Assembly (NCBI GenBank): GCA_910584365.1
Contig: CAJUAF010000001.1
Location: 218,218 to 282,217 of the forward strand
Direction: 5' to 3'
Source: an uncultured Muribaculaceae bacterium
GTDB lineage: Bacteria; Bacteroidota; Bacteroidia; Bacteroidales; Muribaculaceae
DNA length: 64,000 nt
Shown: positions 27,080 through 37,007 of the stretch, piece after piece
Position numbering within the stretch: position 1 is the first letter of the stretch
Layout: each line of letters begins with the position of its first letter
Position numbers and translations under genes: made by a program
Notes under the pieces: model-generated
Seen by the model: the letters and a program-made list of their open reading frames with translations, nothing else
Told to the model about the DNA's origin: nothing
The model's database searches: none

Positions 27080-28648
27080 TTAAAGTGATTCTCCGTCGAT
27101 AGCTGACACCCGGTCAACATACACCTCGCTGATTTTAGTACGGTCGGCCAACGACTGTGCGGCAGGGAACGGTATCAATACAATCTTGAGGTATTGTCCG
27201 CGATACTGGGCCGAAAGCACACTCTCGGGGACGGCGACTTTCATCACGCCATTACATTCCTGAGTCTGCGACAGACCGGTAAGCGTTGCGATATGAATCC
27301 AGTTGACAGAGCTGTCATAGGTTCTGGCCCTTTCCACAAGCGACATAAAATCATCATCGAAGTTTGAGTCGGAATCCGGAGCAATAAGTTGTTTGCTCTC
27401 GGCGGCCGTAAGACCGGGGTCGAGATAATCCTGCTCGGTAGTGTAAAATTCCACTGCCATGGGGTTGGTGTCATACCATCCGTCACTCCAGGCCAACTGC
27501 ACGCCGCACCGGCCTATCATCACGCGACTTCCTAAGTCGATCACCACGTAGGGATTGCCGAGTCCCTGATAACCGGGCCATCCCTCACAGATGTGGGAAT
27601 ACCATCCGGATGTTTCCTCAAGCCCGTCGATGATATTGCTGAACCGACCGTAAGGCATCGAGGGTGTTCCGTAAACTATGTTCCAGGCACTCTTGTCACT
27701 CATGGCCGAGAGTGTGTACTCATGGAAGTTACATTCAACAAGCATCTCGCCGCGAGACACCTCGGCGCCAGCTGTCAGAGAGACCAGCTTCAGAGGTAAC
27801 ACCATCACTCCATTTCCCGAGGCTTCCCGTATTTTGTCCACGTTAAATGTAACTGAATGTGAATAGAATTCGGTCACACCTTCGATTGTCGCGGTCTCTT
27901 CCATCGAATACATTTCCGGAGACAACGCTCTGTAATTGATTCCGGAGGGTACGCCGTAGTTCTCTTCAAGATATTCCTGCGACATAACCTCAAATCTGAC
28001 ATCGGCCGCGATGTCCCCGCTTTTCTGGACCACAAACTCGGCATGGCTGATTGGCTCATGGTCCGGAAGCTTGACAGTCATTTTTTCCATATCGAAGCCA
28101 ATCACAGCCGGGGATACATTGCATTGCAGTATAACGACATCCTTATCGGTCCTGACGGTGTTGGACGCCGTGGCAATCTTTATCGGAAGAACAAGGCTTT
28201 TACCGGAATTTTCAGCTTTTTGCATTTCGGTATAGATTTTCGGGGCATCGAAAATCACATGTACAGACCTGCCTGTCTCGCCGGATCCGATTTTCAGGTG
28301 ATAGTCCGTTATGCGGTACATTGAAGCGGAAATGACCTTGTAATTGCTCCCCTGCTTATCATTGTAATTTTCGTCAATCCACGCCTGATTGGGGGTCTCC
28401 ACCATGACTTCCACAATCTCGTCGGTGTGTAAGCCGCCTTTGAGGACAGGGACTTCCCGGTCATAATCAGTGTCGGCGATTGACATAAACACATCCTGGA
28501 CTCCGGTCTCCTTGAACGATATGATCGTATAATAGCTTTCGGGCACAATCTCGTCGTAGTTGTCGTCTATGTCCGAGCAACCGTTCAGAGATATGATGCC
28601 GACAGCCGCCAGCATCACAGCGCCTAATTTCAACAGATAATTTCTCAT
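27080..28648 (-). CDS. Surface glycan-binding lipoprotein, DUF1735 repeats plus discoidin-like domain
   Basis: This 522-residue lipoprotein has lipobox LNGC and an acidic CSDIDD signature. Two DUF1735-like modules lie at about 30-185 and 190-335. The C-terminal domain (about 338-520) resembles F5/8-type C (discoidin) carbohydrate-binding domains, with DKSAWNIVYG, GWYSH and NPYVVIDLG. The same C-terminal domain recurs in the proteins at 35342, 47807 and 48666. Its place directly after SusD (36-base gap) is where surface glycan-binding proteins of Sus-type systems are encoded. It has no catalytic motif. Proposed role: to hold the glycan at the cell surface for the GH101-like enzyme and SusCD. 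Confidence 0.8.
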   Translation of the reverse strand: MRNYLLKLGAVMLAAVGIISLNGCSDIDDNYDEIVPESYYTIISFKETGVQDVFMSIADTDYDREVPVLKGGLHTDEIVEVMVETPNQAWIDENYNDKQGSNYKVISASMYRITDYHLKIGSGETGRSVHVIFDAPKIYTEMQKAENSGKSLVLPIKIATASNTVRTDKDVVILQCNVSPAVIGFDMEKMTVKLPDHEPISHAEFVVQKSGDIAADVRFEVMSQEYLEENYGVPSGINYRALSPEMYSMEETATIEGVTEFYSHSVTFNVDKIREASGNGVMVLPLKLVSLTAGAEVSRGEMLVECNFHEYTLSAMSDKSAWNIVYGTPSMPYGRFSNIIDGLEETSGWYSHICEGWPGYQGLGNPYVVIDLGSRVMIGRCGVQLAWSDGWYDTNPMAVEFYTTEQDYLDPGLTAAESKQLIAPDSDSNFDDDFMSLVERARTYDSSVNWIHIATLTGLSQTQECNGVMKVAVPESVLSAQYRGQYLKIVLIPFPAAQSLADRTKISEVYVDRVSAIDGESL

Positions 28649-28684
28649 TTGTTATGTCACTATTGGTATTCTCCGCTGCCGGCA

Positions 28685-30649
28685 TCAATATCCGGGAGCC
28701 TGAATAAGTTGTGGATTACTGTAAATCTCGCTTGATGGTATGGGCAACAGATACATACGGTCACTCCAGCTAAAGGGTTGGTCCACCTTTGTGCGCACAT
28801 TGAATTCCTCGAAAGTGGGATCAGTCTTGGACAGGGCGTTGAGACCTTCGCGGGCACCGCTTTTGAGAACCTGCGGGGCTATCATCCAACGGCGCACATC
28901 GTAGTAACGGTGCCCTTCGGCATACAGCTCTATGAATCGTTCGTTACGAATCCATTCCCTAAGCGACATCCGAGAGAAGTCCGCAGTGGTCAGGTCACGG
29001 ACTTCTGCGTGCCGGCGCACTGTGTTCAGAGCCTCGAGAGCGGAGGCAGTGTTGCCCAGCGCTTCTTCACATTCGGCCAGATTGAGGTAAAGTTCCGACA
29101 GATGTATGAATCGGGCTCCAATCTGACGAGCGTTAAGCGAACCGTCAGGACGCCACGACACATTAGGCTGGCACCACTTTTTTGTGTAGAAGCCGGTCAC
29201 ATTATTGTCCCATACATACCGGGTGGGGTTGTAGCCCTGGGCAGCCGAGCTTTTGGTGTCAACAATCAACGGTCCTCCTGCTTTAATGAGCTGGGAATAT
29301 TCATCTCCATCGAATGAGATATTGGCGTAGAAACGCGGCTCGCGTCTGTCGTTGAGTTTTATGATATCAGTGCGGCCAACGTATCCCGCAGATTCAAACC
29401 AGCTTGACTTAGGCAGTTCCGAATCGTCTTCCGGCAGGATACCGTTGCGGGTGTAGAAATGCTCCACCGTGTAAAGACATGGAGCCAGAGCTGTAACCCC
29501 TCCGTAAAGGCCTCCTCCGTTGCTGGTACCGATATTGTGGGGATACATATCGGCTTGCCAGAAAAGATACGCTCCTGGTTTGGAGATGACGCTCCAGATG
29601 ATTTCCCGGTTGCCTTCCGTTTCAACAGTATTGTTGGCATAGCGGATTTTCATCACTTTCTTCTTGAAATCATCGTCAACGCCGGGGATATCCGGCAGAG
29701 GCACATCCTCTGAAATACGCTGTGTCTCCGATGCCTGGAGAGTATAGAACGCGCGATTGCCCTGAACTACGGCATAGTCAAGGGCTTCCTGACAAGCCGT
29801 ACGGGCACGTTCCCATTTCTCGCGGCTATACTGGCTGCTGACCAGCTCATGACCATACCCCGGAGTCTCATAGTTGACATTGACCCAGCCGATGGTCGGG
29901 AAAGAGCCGTTCCACAGGGGTGACGCGGCGTAGAGCAGCACACGGGCTTTGAGAGCCTTGCAGGCTGTGGCGGAAGCACGTCCGATTTCGGTAGTCTCCA
30001 CATTTGCAGGAAGGTCTCCGGCGGCTTCGTCCAGCCATGCAACAATCCGGTCAACACAATAGTCGAAATGGCTGCGGCCGGGAAACTCCTCCTTGGTCAC
30101 AGAGGTTTCGTAATAGTGATCTATGATGGGAATCGGACCGTAATTCTCCAGAAGGCGGAAATGATAATAGGCGAGGAGGAATTTGATTTCAGCTCCCCAT
30201 CTCACACGGTCGGCGGCAGTCACCTCCTTGGGATTGGTACTCTCGAGAATCTTATTGAAAAGGTTGCACTGACCTATCGCATCATATGTGACAACCCACG
30301 GAAGCTGGAAAATTCCATTGTTCGATACCGTTGTGGCCGACAGCTGATTCCATGCCGTCACCTGCCCCAGACGCCCCCAGGCCTGCGGGCAGACAAACTC
30401 ATCGGTCGAAGCCTCATGGGTTCCCAGAGTCCCAAAGCCATGATTACTGTTAACTCCTGAATAACAGCTGTAAAGAAAGTCCAGGGCATCCTGCTTGTCT
30501 TTCATGGTGTCAGGAATATCGGCGGTTTCAGGGGGAACCACATCGAGATAGTCACAGGCGGTCACCGCGGCGGACAACAGCAGTGTCGTCGCGACGAGTC
30601 TCGAATATATCTTGATATTCAAATAAATCTTGTTAAATGGGTTCATCAT
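28685..30649 (-). CDS. SusD/RagB-family nutrient-binding lipoprotein
   Basis: This is the lid and substrate-binding partner of the adjacent SusC transporter. It has a signal peptide ending in lipobox VTAC, followed by DYLDVVPPE, the usual SusD opening. Inside are TPR-type helices and the C-terminal signature of the family (RHAEVRDLT, EWIRNERFIELYAEGHRYYD, SEIYSNPQL). I chose the ATG at 30649 because it gives a normal signal peptide. An in-frame ATG at 30682, overlapping the SusC stop by one base, would add 11 residues. Length (about 654) is at the high end of the family. Co-transcribed with SusC and the DUF1735 lipoprotein. Confidence 0.95.
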   Translation of the reverse strand: MMNPFNKIYLNIKIYSRLVATTLLLSAAVTACDYLDVVPPETADIPDTMKDKQDALDFLYSCYSGVNSNHGFGTLGTHEASTDEFVCPQAWGRLGQVTAWNQLSATTVSNNGIFQLPWVVTYDAIGQCNLFNKILESTNPKEVTAADRVRWGAEIKFLLAYYHFRLLENYGPIPIIDHYYETSVTKEEFPGRSHFDYCVDRIVAWLDEAAGDLPANVETTEIGRASATACKALKARVLLYAASPLWNGSFPTIGWVNVNYETPGYGHELVSSQYSREKWERARTACQEALDYAVVQGNRAFYTLQASETQRISEDVPLPDIPGVDDDFKKKVMKIRYANNTVETEGNREIIWSVISKPGAYLFWQADMYPHNIGTSNGGGLYGGVTALAPCLYTVEHFYTRNGILPEDDSELPKSSWFESAGYVGRTDIIKLNDRREPRFYANISFDGDEYSQLIKAGGPLIVDTKSSAAQGYNPTRYVWDNNVTGFYTKKWCQPNVSWRPDGSLNARQIGARFIHLSELYLNLAECEEALGNTASALEALNTVRRHAEVRDLTTADFSRMSLREWIRNERFIELYAEGHRYYDVRRWMIAPQVLKSGAREGLNALSKTDPTFEEFNVRTKVDQPFSWSDRMYLLPIPSSEIYSNPQLIQAPGY

Positions 30650-30681
30650 ATTCTTTATTGATGATGTTGCGGTTTGAGGCA

Positions 30682-33600
30682 TTAGAATGTAAATTGGGCA
30701 CCGATATTAAACGTACGATGGAGAGGATAGGAATAATAGTAGAGTTCCGGATCCCACAGTTTGAAAGGCCCCCAGCAGGCGATATTGTCGCCACTGAAAT
30801 ACACACGGACGAACGGGAACGTGTAGCCTATTTCCAGCGTCTTGAAACGGATGAAAGAACCGTTACGCATCCAGAATGTACTTGGCACCATATTGTTCTG
30901 TACCTGAGATGGCGTGACACCCAGGCGGGGATAGGCAGCATCGAGATTGTTCTGATCCACATGATAGTAATCCTCGGCTATGAATGACATCAGATTTCGA
31001 TCCTGATGGAAGTCATCTGCACAGAAAGACGATATACCGTCAATCATAATCGTGCGGTTGGCCGATCCGCTGAAGAAAACTCCAAAATCGAGTTTTTTCC
31101 AGACCATATTGACTCCAAGGCCATACTGTATGCGAGGCTGACGTCCGAATTTGGATATCATCACTTTGTCATCCTCAGTAATCATCCCGTCACCGTTGAC
31201 ATCGCGATACTTGATATCGCCAGGCATCGGATTACCTCCCAGAGGAGTCTGGGTGGGGGAATTCAGAATGTCCTGTTCGTCACGGAAAAGTCCTTCGGCA
31301 ATGTAGCCGTAAGTGGCTGACAGCGGTTTGCCGGTCTGTGTCTGCCACACATAGGGGTAATCGGGTTCGTCATTGTAGACATATTTGTTCTTGGTGTAGG
31401 TGAAGTTGCCTCTGATGTCGACAGAGAGGTCATCGGTAAGATTCTTGCGCCAGTTGACGCTCAGCTCGATACCCTGATTGTCAACCTTGCCGATATTCGC
31501 CCAGGGAGTGGAGGAACCGTAACCCAGCATCTGGGGCCATGAGCTACGTTTCTGGAGGATACGGTCGCGACGGTCATGGAAATAGTCGATGGTAATGTCC
31601 ACCTGATTGAACAGCGACATATCGAATCCGATGTCAAATTTTTTGGCACGCTCCCAGCCGGCATTCGCCACAGCATATTTAAGGAATGCGGGCCCGGAAA
31701 GCGTGGTGGTGGAGTTCGCTCCGAGATAAGGGCCGGTAGTGAAGCTTCCCCCGCCGTTCAGATTCACTTCGTTACGGTACAGGAAGTGGGCGGCTCCGGC
31801 CAGCAGGCCGGTCTCATCAGATCCCACCAGGCCATAACTGCCGCGTATTTTCAGATGGTTGATATAAGGGCTGACACTCGACCACCAGTCTTCGTTGCTG
31901 GCTACCCAGCCGAGCGACACCGCGGGGAACAGTTCGAAGCGATGTCCTTTTGCAAGACGTTCCGTACCGTTGTAACCGAAATTGACTTCGGCAAGATAAC
32001 GACGGCTGTAATCATAGGTGAATCGGCCGGAAAAGCCCTCATTACGGTTAGGCAGCACATCGCTGCGGAACTCGCGCATCATGAACATGAGCATACCCGA
32101 CACATTATGCACCTTGTTGAACTGCCGGTTATAGTTCAGGCGGGCATCGAAATAAAAAGTACGGTCGTTATAGCGGTTGATGGCTCCTTCCGCTATATAA
32201 TCAGTACCCTTCCTGAGGCTTTCGAGCTGGAAGTACCGCGGGTCAGAGGGGTCATAAGTGTTGTCCATCACCCGGTAGTAGTAAGGCTCAATCGTGTTGG
32301 TGTAGGTCGAATAAGCGTAGCTCTTCATATTCACCAGGGCGGTAAGGCTCAGGCCTTCGGTAATAAAGTCAAGCTTCTGTGTAGCCCTGAGAGATGCGTT
32401 GATCGTCGAGTAGTTTTCCTCGGAATATGAACTCATCATGTGGGCATAGGGATTCACGTTGAGCCGATCGGCGGTCTTTACCGAGTTGCCGAAGCGTATA
32501 TGGTCTACTCCATATTCAGACGGATAATAAGCCGGGAAGCTGACCGGGTTGGAGTTATAAACATCGTCAAAGATTGTAGTCAGCGACGTGCCGGGCCCCT
32601 TACGGTTGCCGAACTGGGAGTTTATATGAAGGTCTATCGTTGTTGTTGAAGTAGGTTTATAGCATATATTGTTCTGGAAAATGTAGTTCCAATCGTTGAT
32701 ATTGGCATCAAACGAGTATGTTTTGGGCACTTTCAGTATTCCGGAATCGTGGTTGACCTGAAGCCCCATGTAATAAGTCACTTTTGAACCGCCTCCGGAG
32801 AGGTTTACATTGGCACGCTGGTTATACGTCCAGTCCCGGAACATCAGGTCATACCAGTCCACATTGGGATATACATAGGGGTTTTCACCGCTGCGGGTAC
32901 GGTCGATGGTTTCCTGAGAGAATCGTACTGCTGAATTGGGAGTACGGGCCAGCTGAGCTTCGTTGTAGATTTCCATCCAGGTGGGACCATCCACGTATTC
33001 CACTCGTTTTACCGGATGAAGAAACGATGCCTCAAGTGACACATTGATTTTGGCATGGGTGTTCTCCATACCTTTCTTTGTAGTGATCAGCATGACACCG
33101 TTGGCGCCGCGGGCTCCGTATATGGCTGTCGCCGAGGCATCTTTCAGGATCGAGAAACTTTCGATTGATTCCGCCGGCAGACGATTGAGGTCGGCTGTGG
33201 AGATTTCTATGTCATCCAGCAGAATCAGAGGAGTCGCACGACCTCCGAACGTCCCGACACCTCGGATATAGAACTCACTGACCGCGCCGGGTTCGCCGGA
33301 GGTAGTGGAAGATATGACACCGGCGAGCTTACCTGCGAAGTTAGATGTCAGCGATGACGACGGAGCGCGGAGTTCAGTTCCTTTGATGGCGGAGATTGAA
33401 CCGGTGACAGAAACCTTTGCCTGTGTCCCGGCCCCGACTACGACTACCTCGGACAGAGTATTGTTGGCAGGCGACATGGCAATATCGAGGACACCAAGAT
33501 CTCCTACCGCGAGAGTCTGAGTATCATAGCCCAGATAGCTTACGATGATCTCGCCGTCAGATGGAACTTCAATGGTATAGTTGCCGTCGATATCAGTGGC

Positions 33601-34071
33601 CGTCCCGACACCTTTCGAGCCTTTGACCACGACAGACGCGCCGATGAGAGGCTCGCCGTCGCTGGCATCAGTGATAACTCCCTTGAGGGTGTGGACTTTG
33701 GAGTTTTTCTTTTCAGGAGCGGCGGTTCCCTTGACGGGAGCTTTCCCCTGATTCAGGGATATCTGCCGGTTATTGATGCTCCATACCACTCCTGCAGGGG
33801 TGAAAATTTCATTGAGAACCTCTGACAGCTGTTTTTTCACGGCATGGACAGAAACCTTTCGGTTAAGATCGATTGTGCCGGACTGATAGATGAAAATAAG
33901 GTTACTTTCTTTTTCGATTTTGTTCATAACCTCCTTCAGCGGGCGGTTTTCCACACTGAGTGTGATTGGCTGCGACTGCGCCCGGCAGGGATTGCCTCCG
34001 ATCACCATCAGCAGCAACACCGCCAGCCAACGCATAGAGAGGGTTAGGATTATGTTTGATTTGGGTTTCAT
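30682..34071 (-). CDS. SusC/RagA TonB-dependent transporter with STN domain
   Basis: This outer-membrane glycan importer has about 1129 residues from the ATG at 34071 (a TTG lies 6 bases earlier). After the signal peptide comes an STN/secretin-like domain (about 36-105; PLKEVMNKIEKES), which contacts a FecR anti-sigma. A carboxypeptidase-regulatory-like domain follows at about 125-205 (LKGVITDASDGEPLIGASV). The plug carries the SusC signatures VVVGAGTQAK and SILKDASATAIYGARGANG, and the barrel ends AQFTF. The STN domain marks this as a signal-transducing SusC that reports substrate through the FecR gene immediately upstream (90-base gap). SusD follows directly. Confidence 0.95.
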   Translation of the reverse strand: MKPKSNIILTLSMRWLAVLLLMVIGGNPCRAQSQPITLSVENRPLKEVMNKIEKESNLIFIYQSGTIDLNRKVSVHAVKKQLSEVLNEIFTPAGVVWSINNRQISLNQGKAPVKGTAAPEKKNSKVHTLKGVITDASDGEPLIGASVVVKGSKGVGTATDIDGNYTIEVPSDGEIIVSYLGYDTQTLAVGDLGVLDIAMSPANNTLSEVVVVGAGTQAKVSVTGSISAIKGTELRAPSSSLTSNFAGKLAGVISSTTSGEPGAVSEFYIRGVGTFGGRATPLILLDDIEISTADLNRLPAESIESFSILKDASATAIYGARGANGVMLITTKKGMENTHAKINVSLEASFLHPVKRVEYVDGPTWMEIYNEAQLARTPNSAVRFSQETIDRTRSGENPYVYPNVDWYDLMFRDWTYNQRANVNLSGGGSKVTYYMGLQVNHDSGILKVPKTYSFDANINDWNYIFQNNICYKPTSTTTIDLHINSQFGNRKGPGTSLTTIFDDVYNSNPVSFPAYYPSEYGVDHIRFGNSVKTADRLNVNPYAHMMSSYSEENYSTINASLRATQKLDFITEGLSLTALVNMKSYAYSTYTNTIEPYYYRVMDNTYDPSDPRYFQLESLRKGTDYIAEGAINRYNDRTFYFDARLNYNRQFNKVHNVSGMLMFMMREFRSDVLPNRNEGFSGRFTYDYSRRYLAEVNFGYNGTERLAKGHRFELFPAVSLGWVASNEDWWSSVSPYINHLKIRGSYGLVGSDETGLLAGAAHFLYRNEVNLNGGGSFTTGPYLGANSTTTLSGPAFLKYAVANAGWERAKKFDIGFDMSLFNQVDITIDYFHDRRDRILQKRSSWPQMLGYGSSTPWANIGKVDNQGIELSVNWRKNLTDDLSVDIRGNFTYTKNKYVYNDEPDYPYVWQTQTGKPLSATYGYIAEGLFRDEQDILNSPTQTPLGGNPMPGDIKYRDVNGDGMITEDDKVMISKFGRQPRIQYGLGVNMVWKKLDFGVFFSGSANRTIMIDGISSFCADDFHQDRNLMSFIAEDYYHVDQNNLDAAYPRLGVTPSQVQNNMVPSTFWMRNGSFIRFKTLEIGYTFPFVRVYFSGDNIACWGPFKLWDPELYYYSYPLHRTFNIGAQFTF

Positions 34072-34161
34072 TATCAAGGATGATTAATAATTCGTCAGGA
34101 TGTTCGATTGGCGTAGAACCGATATCGTAATGCGTGATGCGAATATATGAAATTGTTTGAA

Positions 34162-35217
34162 TTATTTAGCAGTAACTGTTATTACGGTATTATCTGATGA
34201 GATCTCTACCGGAACGGCGAAACTTATCGCTGAAAGTACGTCAGCCGGATTTTCCGCCAGTGACAGGCGCCCCGAGATCCTTACTCGGCTGATGTCACAT
34301 CTGATATCGAAAGTAAATCCATAATATGTCTGAAGGCGCCTGAACACCGATGCCAGAGGCTCGTCATCATATATCAGTTCATTGTTTGTCCAGCTTATAT
34401 AAGACTCGACATCCACTTTTTCCGGCTCGCCAAGCCCGTCGCCCGATATTTCTACCTTTTGGCCCGGTTTCAAGCGGCGCTGGGTCTGAGATGTGGCGAC
34501 ATCAACGCTCCCCTCGACCAATACCACGTTGGGATTCTCATCTTGATAAGCGAACACATTGAATTTAGTGCCCAATACGCGGACGCTGACGCTTCCGGTC
34601 TTGACTATGAAGGGTCTCTCTGCATCTTTCGCGACCTCGAAATAGGCCTCACCCTCGACAAACACCGTGCGGTTGCCTGTGCCGAACGTCAGGGGATAGA
34701 CCACGCGTGTGCCACTGTTGACATACATCCGGGTGCCGTCACTTAACCGCAGACGGGTACGCCTTCCGTGGGGTACGATGAGCTGGTTGAAACGAGGGGC
34801 TGAATCGTCAGAAATCTCGTCGATAGTATCTGAATCCACAACGATTTTACCCTTTAGGGTATAGTCGATGTATGACTCTTCGCCTCCGACGCTCATCTCT
34901 GTCTTGTCTGCCATAATCAGCCTGATGTCAGTAGCTGTATTGTCCGCCGCAGGACGCTGACTGAGAGCGTAGTGTTCGATAGTGTCAATTTCCGATGGGA
35001 CAAAGTCCGTATGCCACGTCAGAAACGCTATAACCGCACACGCTGCGACGGCAATCGAGACTGAATTCCACAAGATTCTGTGTTTTCGGCGTAGTAAGGC
35101 CCTCTCGGAATCGAGTTTCCATCTTTCGTCAATCTCCTCTTCCGAAAGTTTTATATCCCTCCTGTCGATAACACCGGACAATTCTTTTATCTTGTTTTCA
35201 AATTCATTCTCCCCCAT
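34162..35217 (-). CDS. FecR-family anti-sigma factor
   Basis: This 351-residue inner-membrane protein has an N-terminal cytoplasmic segment of about 47 residues and one transmembrane helix at about 49-66. A periplasmic FecR domain follows at about 140-250 (LSDGTRMYVNSGTRVVYP, EGEAYFEVA, VLGTKFNVFAY, LVEGSV). A C-terminal DUF4974/STN-like domain lies at about 272-350. It should bind and restrain an ECF sigma factor and be triggered by the STN domain of the SusC encoded next. The usual arrangement places the sigma gene directly upstream. Here the upstream neighbour is a fimbrillin-like lipoprotein, and the only sigma gene is at 21115-21720. Confidence 0.93.
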   Translation of the reverse strand: MGENEFENKIKELSGVIDRRDIKLSEEEIDERWKLDSERALLRRKHRILWNSVSIAVAACAVIAFLTWHTDFVPSEIDTIEHYALSQRPAADNTATDIRLIMADKTEMSVGGEESYIDYTLKGKIVVDSDTIDEISDDSAPRFNQLIVPHGRRTRLRLSDGTRMYVNSGTRVVYPLTFGTGNRTVFVEGEAYFEVAKDAERPFIVKTGSVSVRVLGTKFNVFAYQDENPNVVLVEGSVDVATSQTQRRLKPGQKVEISGDGLGEPEKVDVESYISWTNNELIYDDEPLASVFRRLQTYYGFTFDIRCDISRVRISGRLSLAENPADVLSAISFAVPVEISSDNTVITVTAK

Positions 35218-35246
35218 AGTCTGAGACCTGAATTAATAAATAATAA

Positions 35247-35300
35247 GGTCGCGGCAATACACTTTCCGGAATTTCGTTTGTCAGCGATATCGCCGCGACC
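35247..35300 (-). terminator. Stem-loop between lipoprotein gene and FecR gene
   Basis: On the minus strand GGTCGCGGC (35300-35292) pairs with GCCGCGACC (35255-35247) across a 36-base loop, and TTATTATTTATT follows. It resembles a partial terminator or attenuator that would lower expression of FecR and SusC relative to the 36976 gene. The long loop makes strength hard to judge. Confidence 0.45.
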
Positions 35301-35341
35301 ATAAATTGCAATCTTTTTTACCTTTGAATTAATCTGACCGA

Positions 35342-36976
35342 TTACTCGACGGACACACCGTTAGTGGCTGTGACATGCTTGAGATAAATCTCGGCGCACG
35401 ACACTCGCTCGCAATAGCCTTGTCCTTCGGGCCAGCTTGTGTAGGGATGTATCACTACCTTGACATAGCGCGACTTCACAGGAGAAGCAGCCAGTTCATC
35501 CTCGCTGAAATCCTTGCGGTAATCTATCCAGGGGGCGAAATTGCCCTCGGAAGAAACTTCCCCGATCTTTGTCCATGTCACTTGGTCGTCGATAGCGAAA
35601 ACCTTATCCATGACTGTCTTGATACCGTCGATGTCGCCATCAAATCCGCTGTTGCACCGGAGGTTGTTCTTATCGTCCTCGGTCAGAACGGAATTGTCGA
35701 TGTTCTCGCTGTCAGTAGCAAAGAATTCCACGCGGTCAAAAGTCGTATCGGTGAATCCGCAAGTACGGGCGCCGATACCGGCAATCCATTCTGTCTTGCC
35801 AAGATCGATGACAGCAAACGCCTCCAGATAACGGCCCTCGAAGGGTACGACGTATTCGGCAGGCTGGGAGGGGCCTTTGACAACCTGATGAGACAGCCAG
35901 CAATTGTCAAGTCCATCACCATTGCCGTTCCACAGATTCAGTATACCGCGGTCACCACCCCAGAAGTTGTTGCTCTGTGAGGAGTAAACCCACTGCCAGG
36001 TGTCCTTGTTGGTCATCTCCTTGACGGTGAAAGGATCGGCACCCTGCTCGGGTGTGCCTGAAATGCTGCCCCCCTCATCCCATGGATCAACGGTTACGTT
36101 TGAGTCCGTCGTAACGCCGGTCTTGTCAATGCTAAGGTTGATATTGAAGCTGTAACCGCTTTTCAGCTCGAGGTTTGTGGCATTCCATGAATATGGCACA
36201 TCGGCAATGACGAATTTCAGATTCATGTCAGCAGTCTGGGGAACGGCAATAAACTCATAAGTCGCCGTGCGCGTGGTCGCGTCAAAAGCGGTCGCAAAAG
36301 GTTTGATGGCAGCGATTTCACCGTTGGGATTGATAGCGAGCGTCCCGTTTTCACGAGTGCCGTCCCAGCTGCCGAAGTCCACGGTGGCATTGATATGCAG
36401 TCCTTCAACCGTCATCGGCCCGAAAGGATTGGCTCCGTCTGCTTTGTTGTAGGCTTCGGGATACTTGATATTTATGAAAACCTTTGCCATCATATGTGAC
36501 ATGGCGATTTCCAGGTTCCCGTCGGCGTTCAGGCCGGAGTTGGGCACGAAGCCCGGCTTTTTCATTGCTACGAAATCGGACGCTTTAACGCCGTCTTCGG
36601 TACTTTGGTCTGTCTGCACGTCAACGTCTATTTTTGACTTTGCATTAATCTCGTCTGCACGGAAAGGAGCATAAGCGATAACGTCAACAGCTTTGGCCCG
36701 GTCTTCCCAGTACATACTCTCGCCATCCGCTGCAGTCCAGGCGATACCGTTCTTTACCATCTGCTTATGATAGCTGAAGCTCTCCGAGTCAGATCCGATA
36801 ATCAGACCGAACGCGTCGAGATTGTCGGTAGTGTAACCGGCGCGGCTATAATTGCTCACCTCGGTAACGACACGGATTTCGTTTGTGTTTGATGGAGAGA
36901 ATCCCTCCTCATCGTTGCTGCAGGCGCTGAGTCCCATCGCAGCAACCGATGTCCAAAGTAATAAATACTTTTTCAT
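35342..36976 (-). CDS. Lipoprotein, fimbrillin-like plus discoidin-like domains
   Basis: This 544-residue lipoprotein has lipobox LSAC near residue 19 followed by SNDEE, so surface display is likely. Residues of about 30-315 match the pattern of fimbrillin-like proteins (SRAGYTTDNLDAFGL, VDVIAYAPF, MSHMMAKVFINI, FEFIAVPQT-type strand). Residues of about 325-540 resemble the discoidin-like module of the 27080 protein (DTWQWVYS, CWLSHQV, FAVIDLG, SRYVKVVIHPY). It is the first gene after motif B at 37008-37043 and precedes FecR. Its start lies 32 bases after the motif. Likely role: adhesion to or capture of the target glycan. The fusion of these two domain types is unusual to me. Confidence 0.72.
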   Translation of the reverse strand: MKKYLLLWTSVAAMGLSACSNDEEGFSPSNTNEIRVVTEVSNYSRAGYTTDNLDAFGLIIGSDSESFSYHKQMVKNGIAWTAADGESMYWEDRAKAVDVIAYAPFRADEINAKSKIDVDVQTDQSTEDGVKASDFVAMKKPGFVPNSGLNADGNLEIAMSHMMAKVFINIKYPEAYNKADGANPFGPMTVEGLHINATVDFGSWDGTRENGTLAINPNGEIAAIKPFATAFDATTRTATYEFIAVPQTADMNLKFVIADVPYSWNATNLELKSGYSFNINLSIDKTGVTTDSNVTVDPWDEGGSISGTPEQGADPFTVKEMTNKDTWQWVYSSQSNNFWGGDRGILNLWNGNGDGLDNCWLSHQVVKGPSQPAEYVVPFEGRYLEAFAVIDLGKTEWIAGIGARTCGFTDTTFDRVEFFATDSENIDNSVLTEDDKNNLRCNSGFDGDIDGIKTVMDKVFAIDDQVTWTKIGEVSSEGNFAPWIDYRKDFSEDELAASPVKSRYVKVVIHPYTSWPEGQGYCERVSCAEIYLKHVTATNGVSVE

Positions 36977-37007
36977 GGTTTATAAAGTTGGTTAAAAGTA
37001 ATAAACT

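Noticed and set aside
35301..35341. Separate copy of the bipartite motif before FecR
   Set aside because: GTCGAGTAA occurs at the stop of the preceding gene, but no GTC-type -10 half follows at 16 bases.
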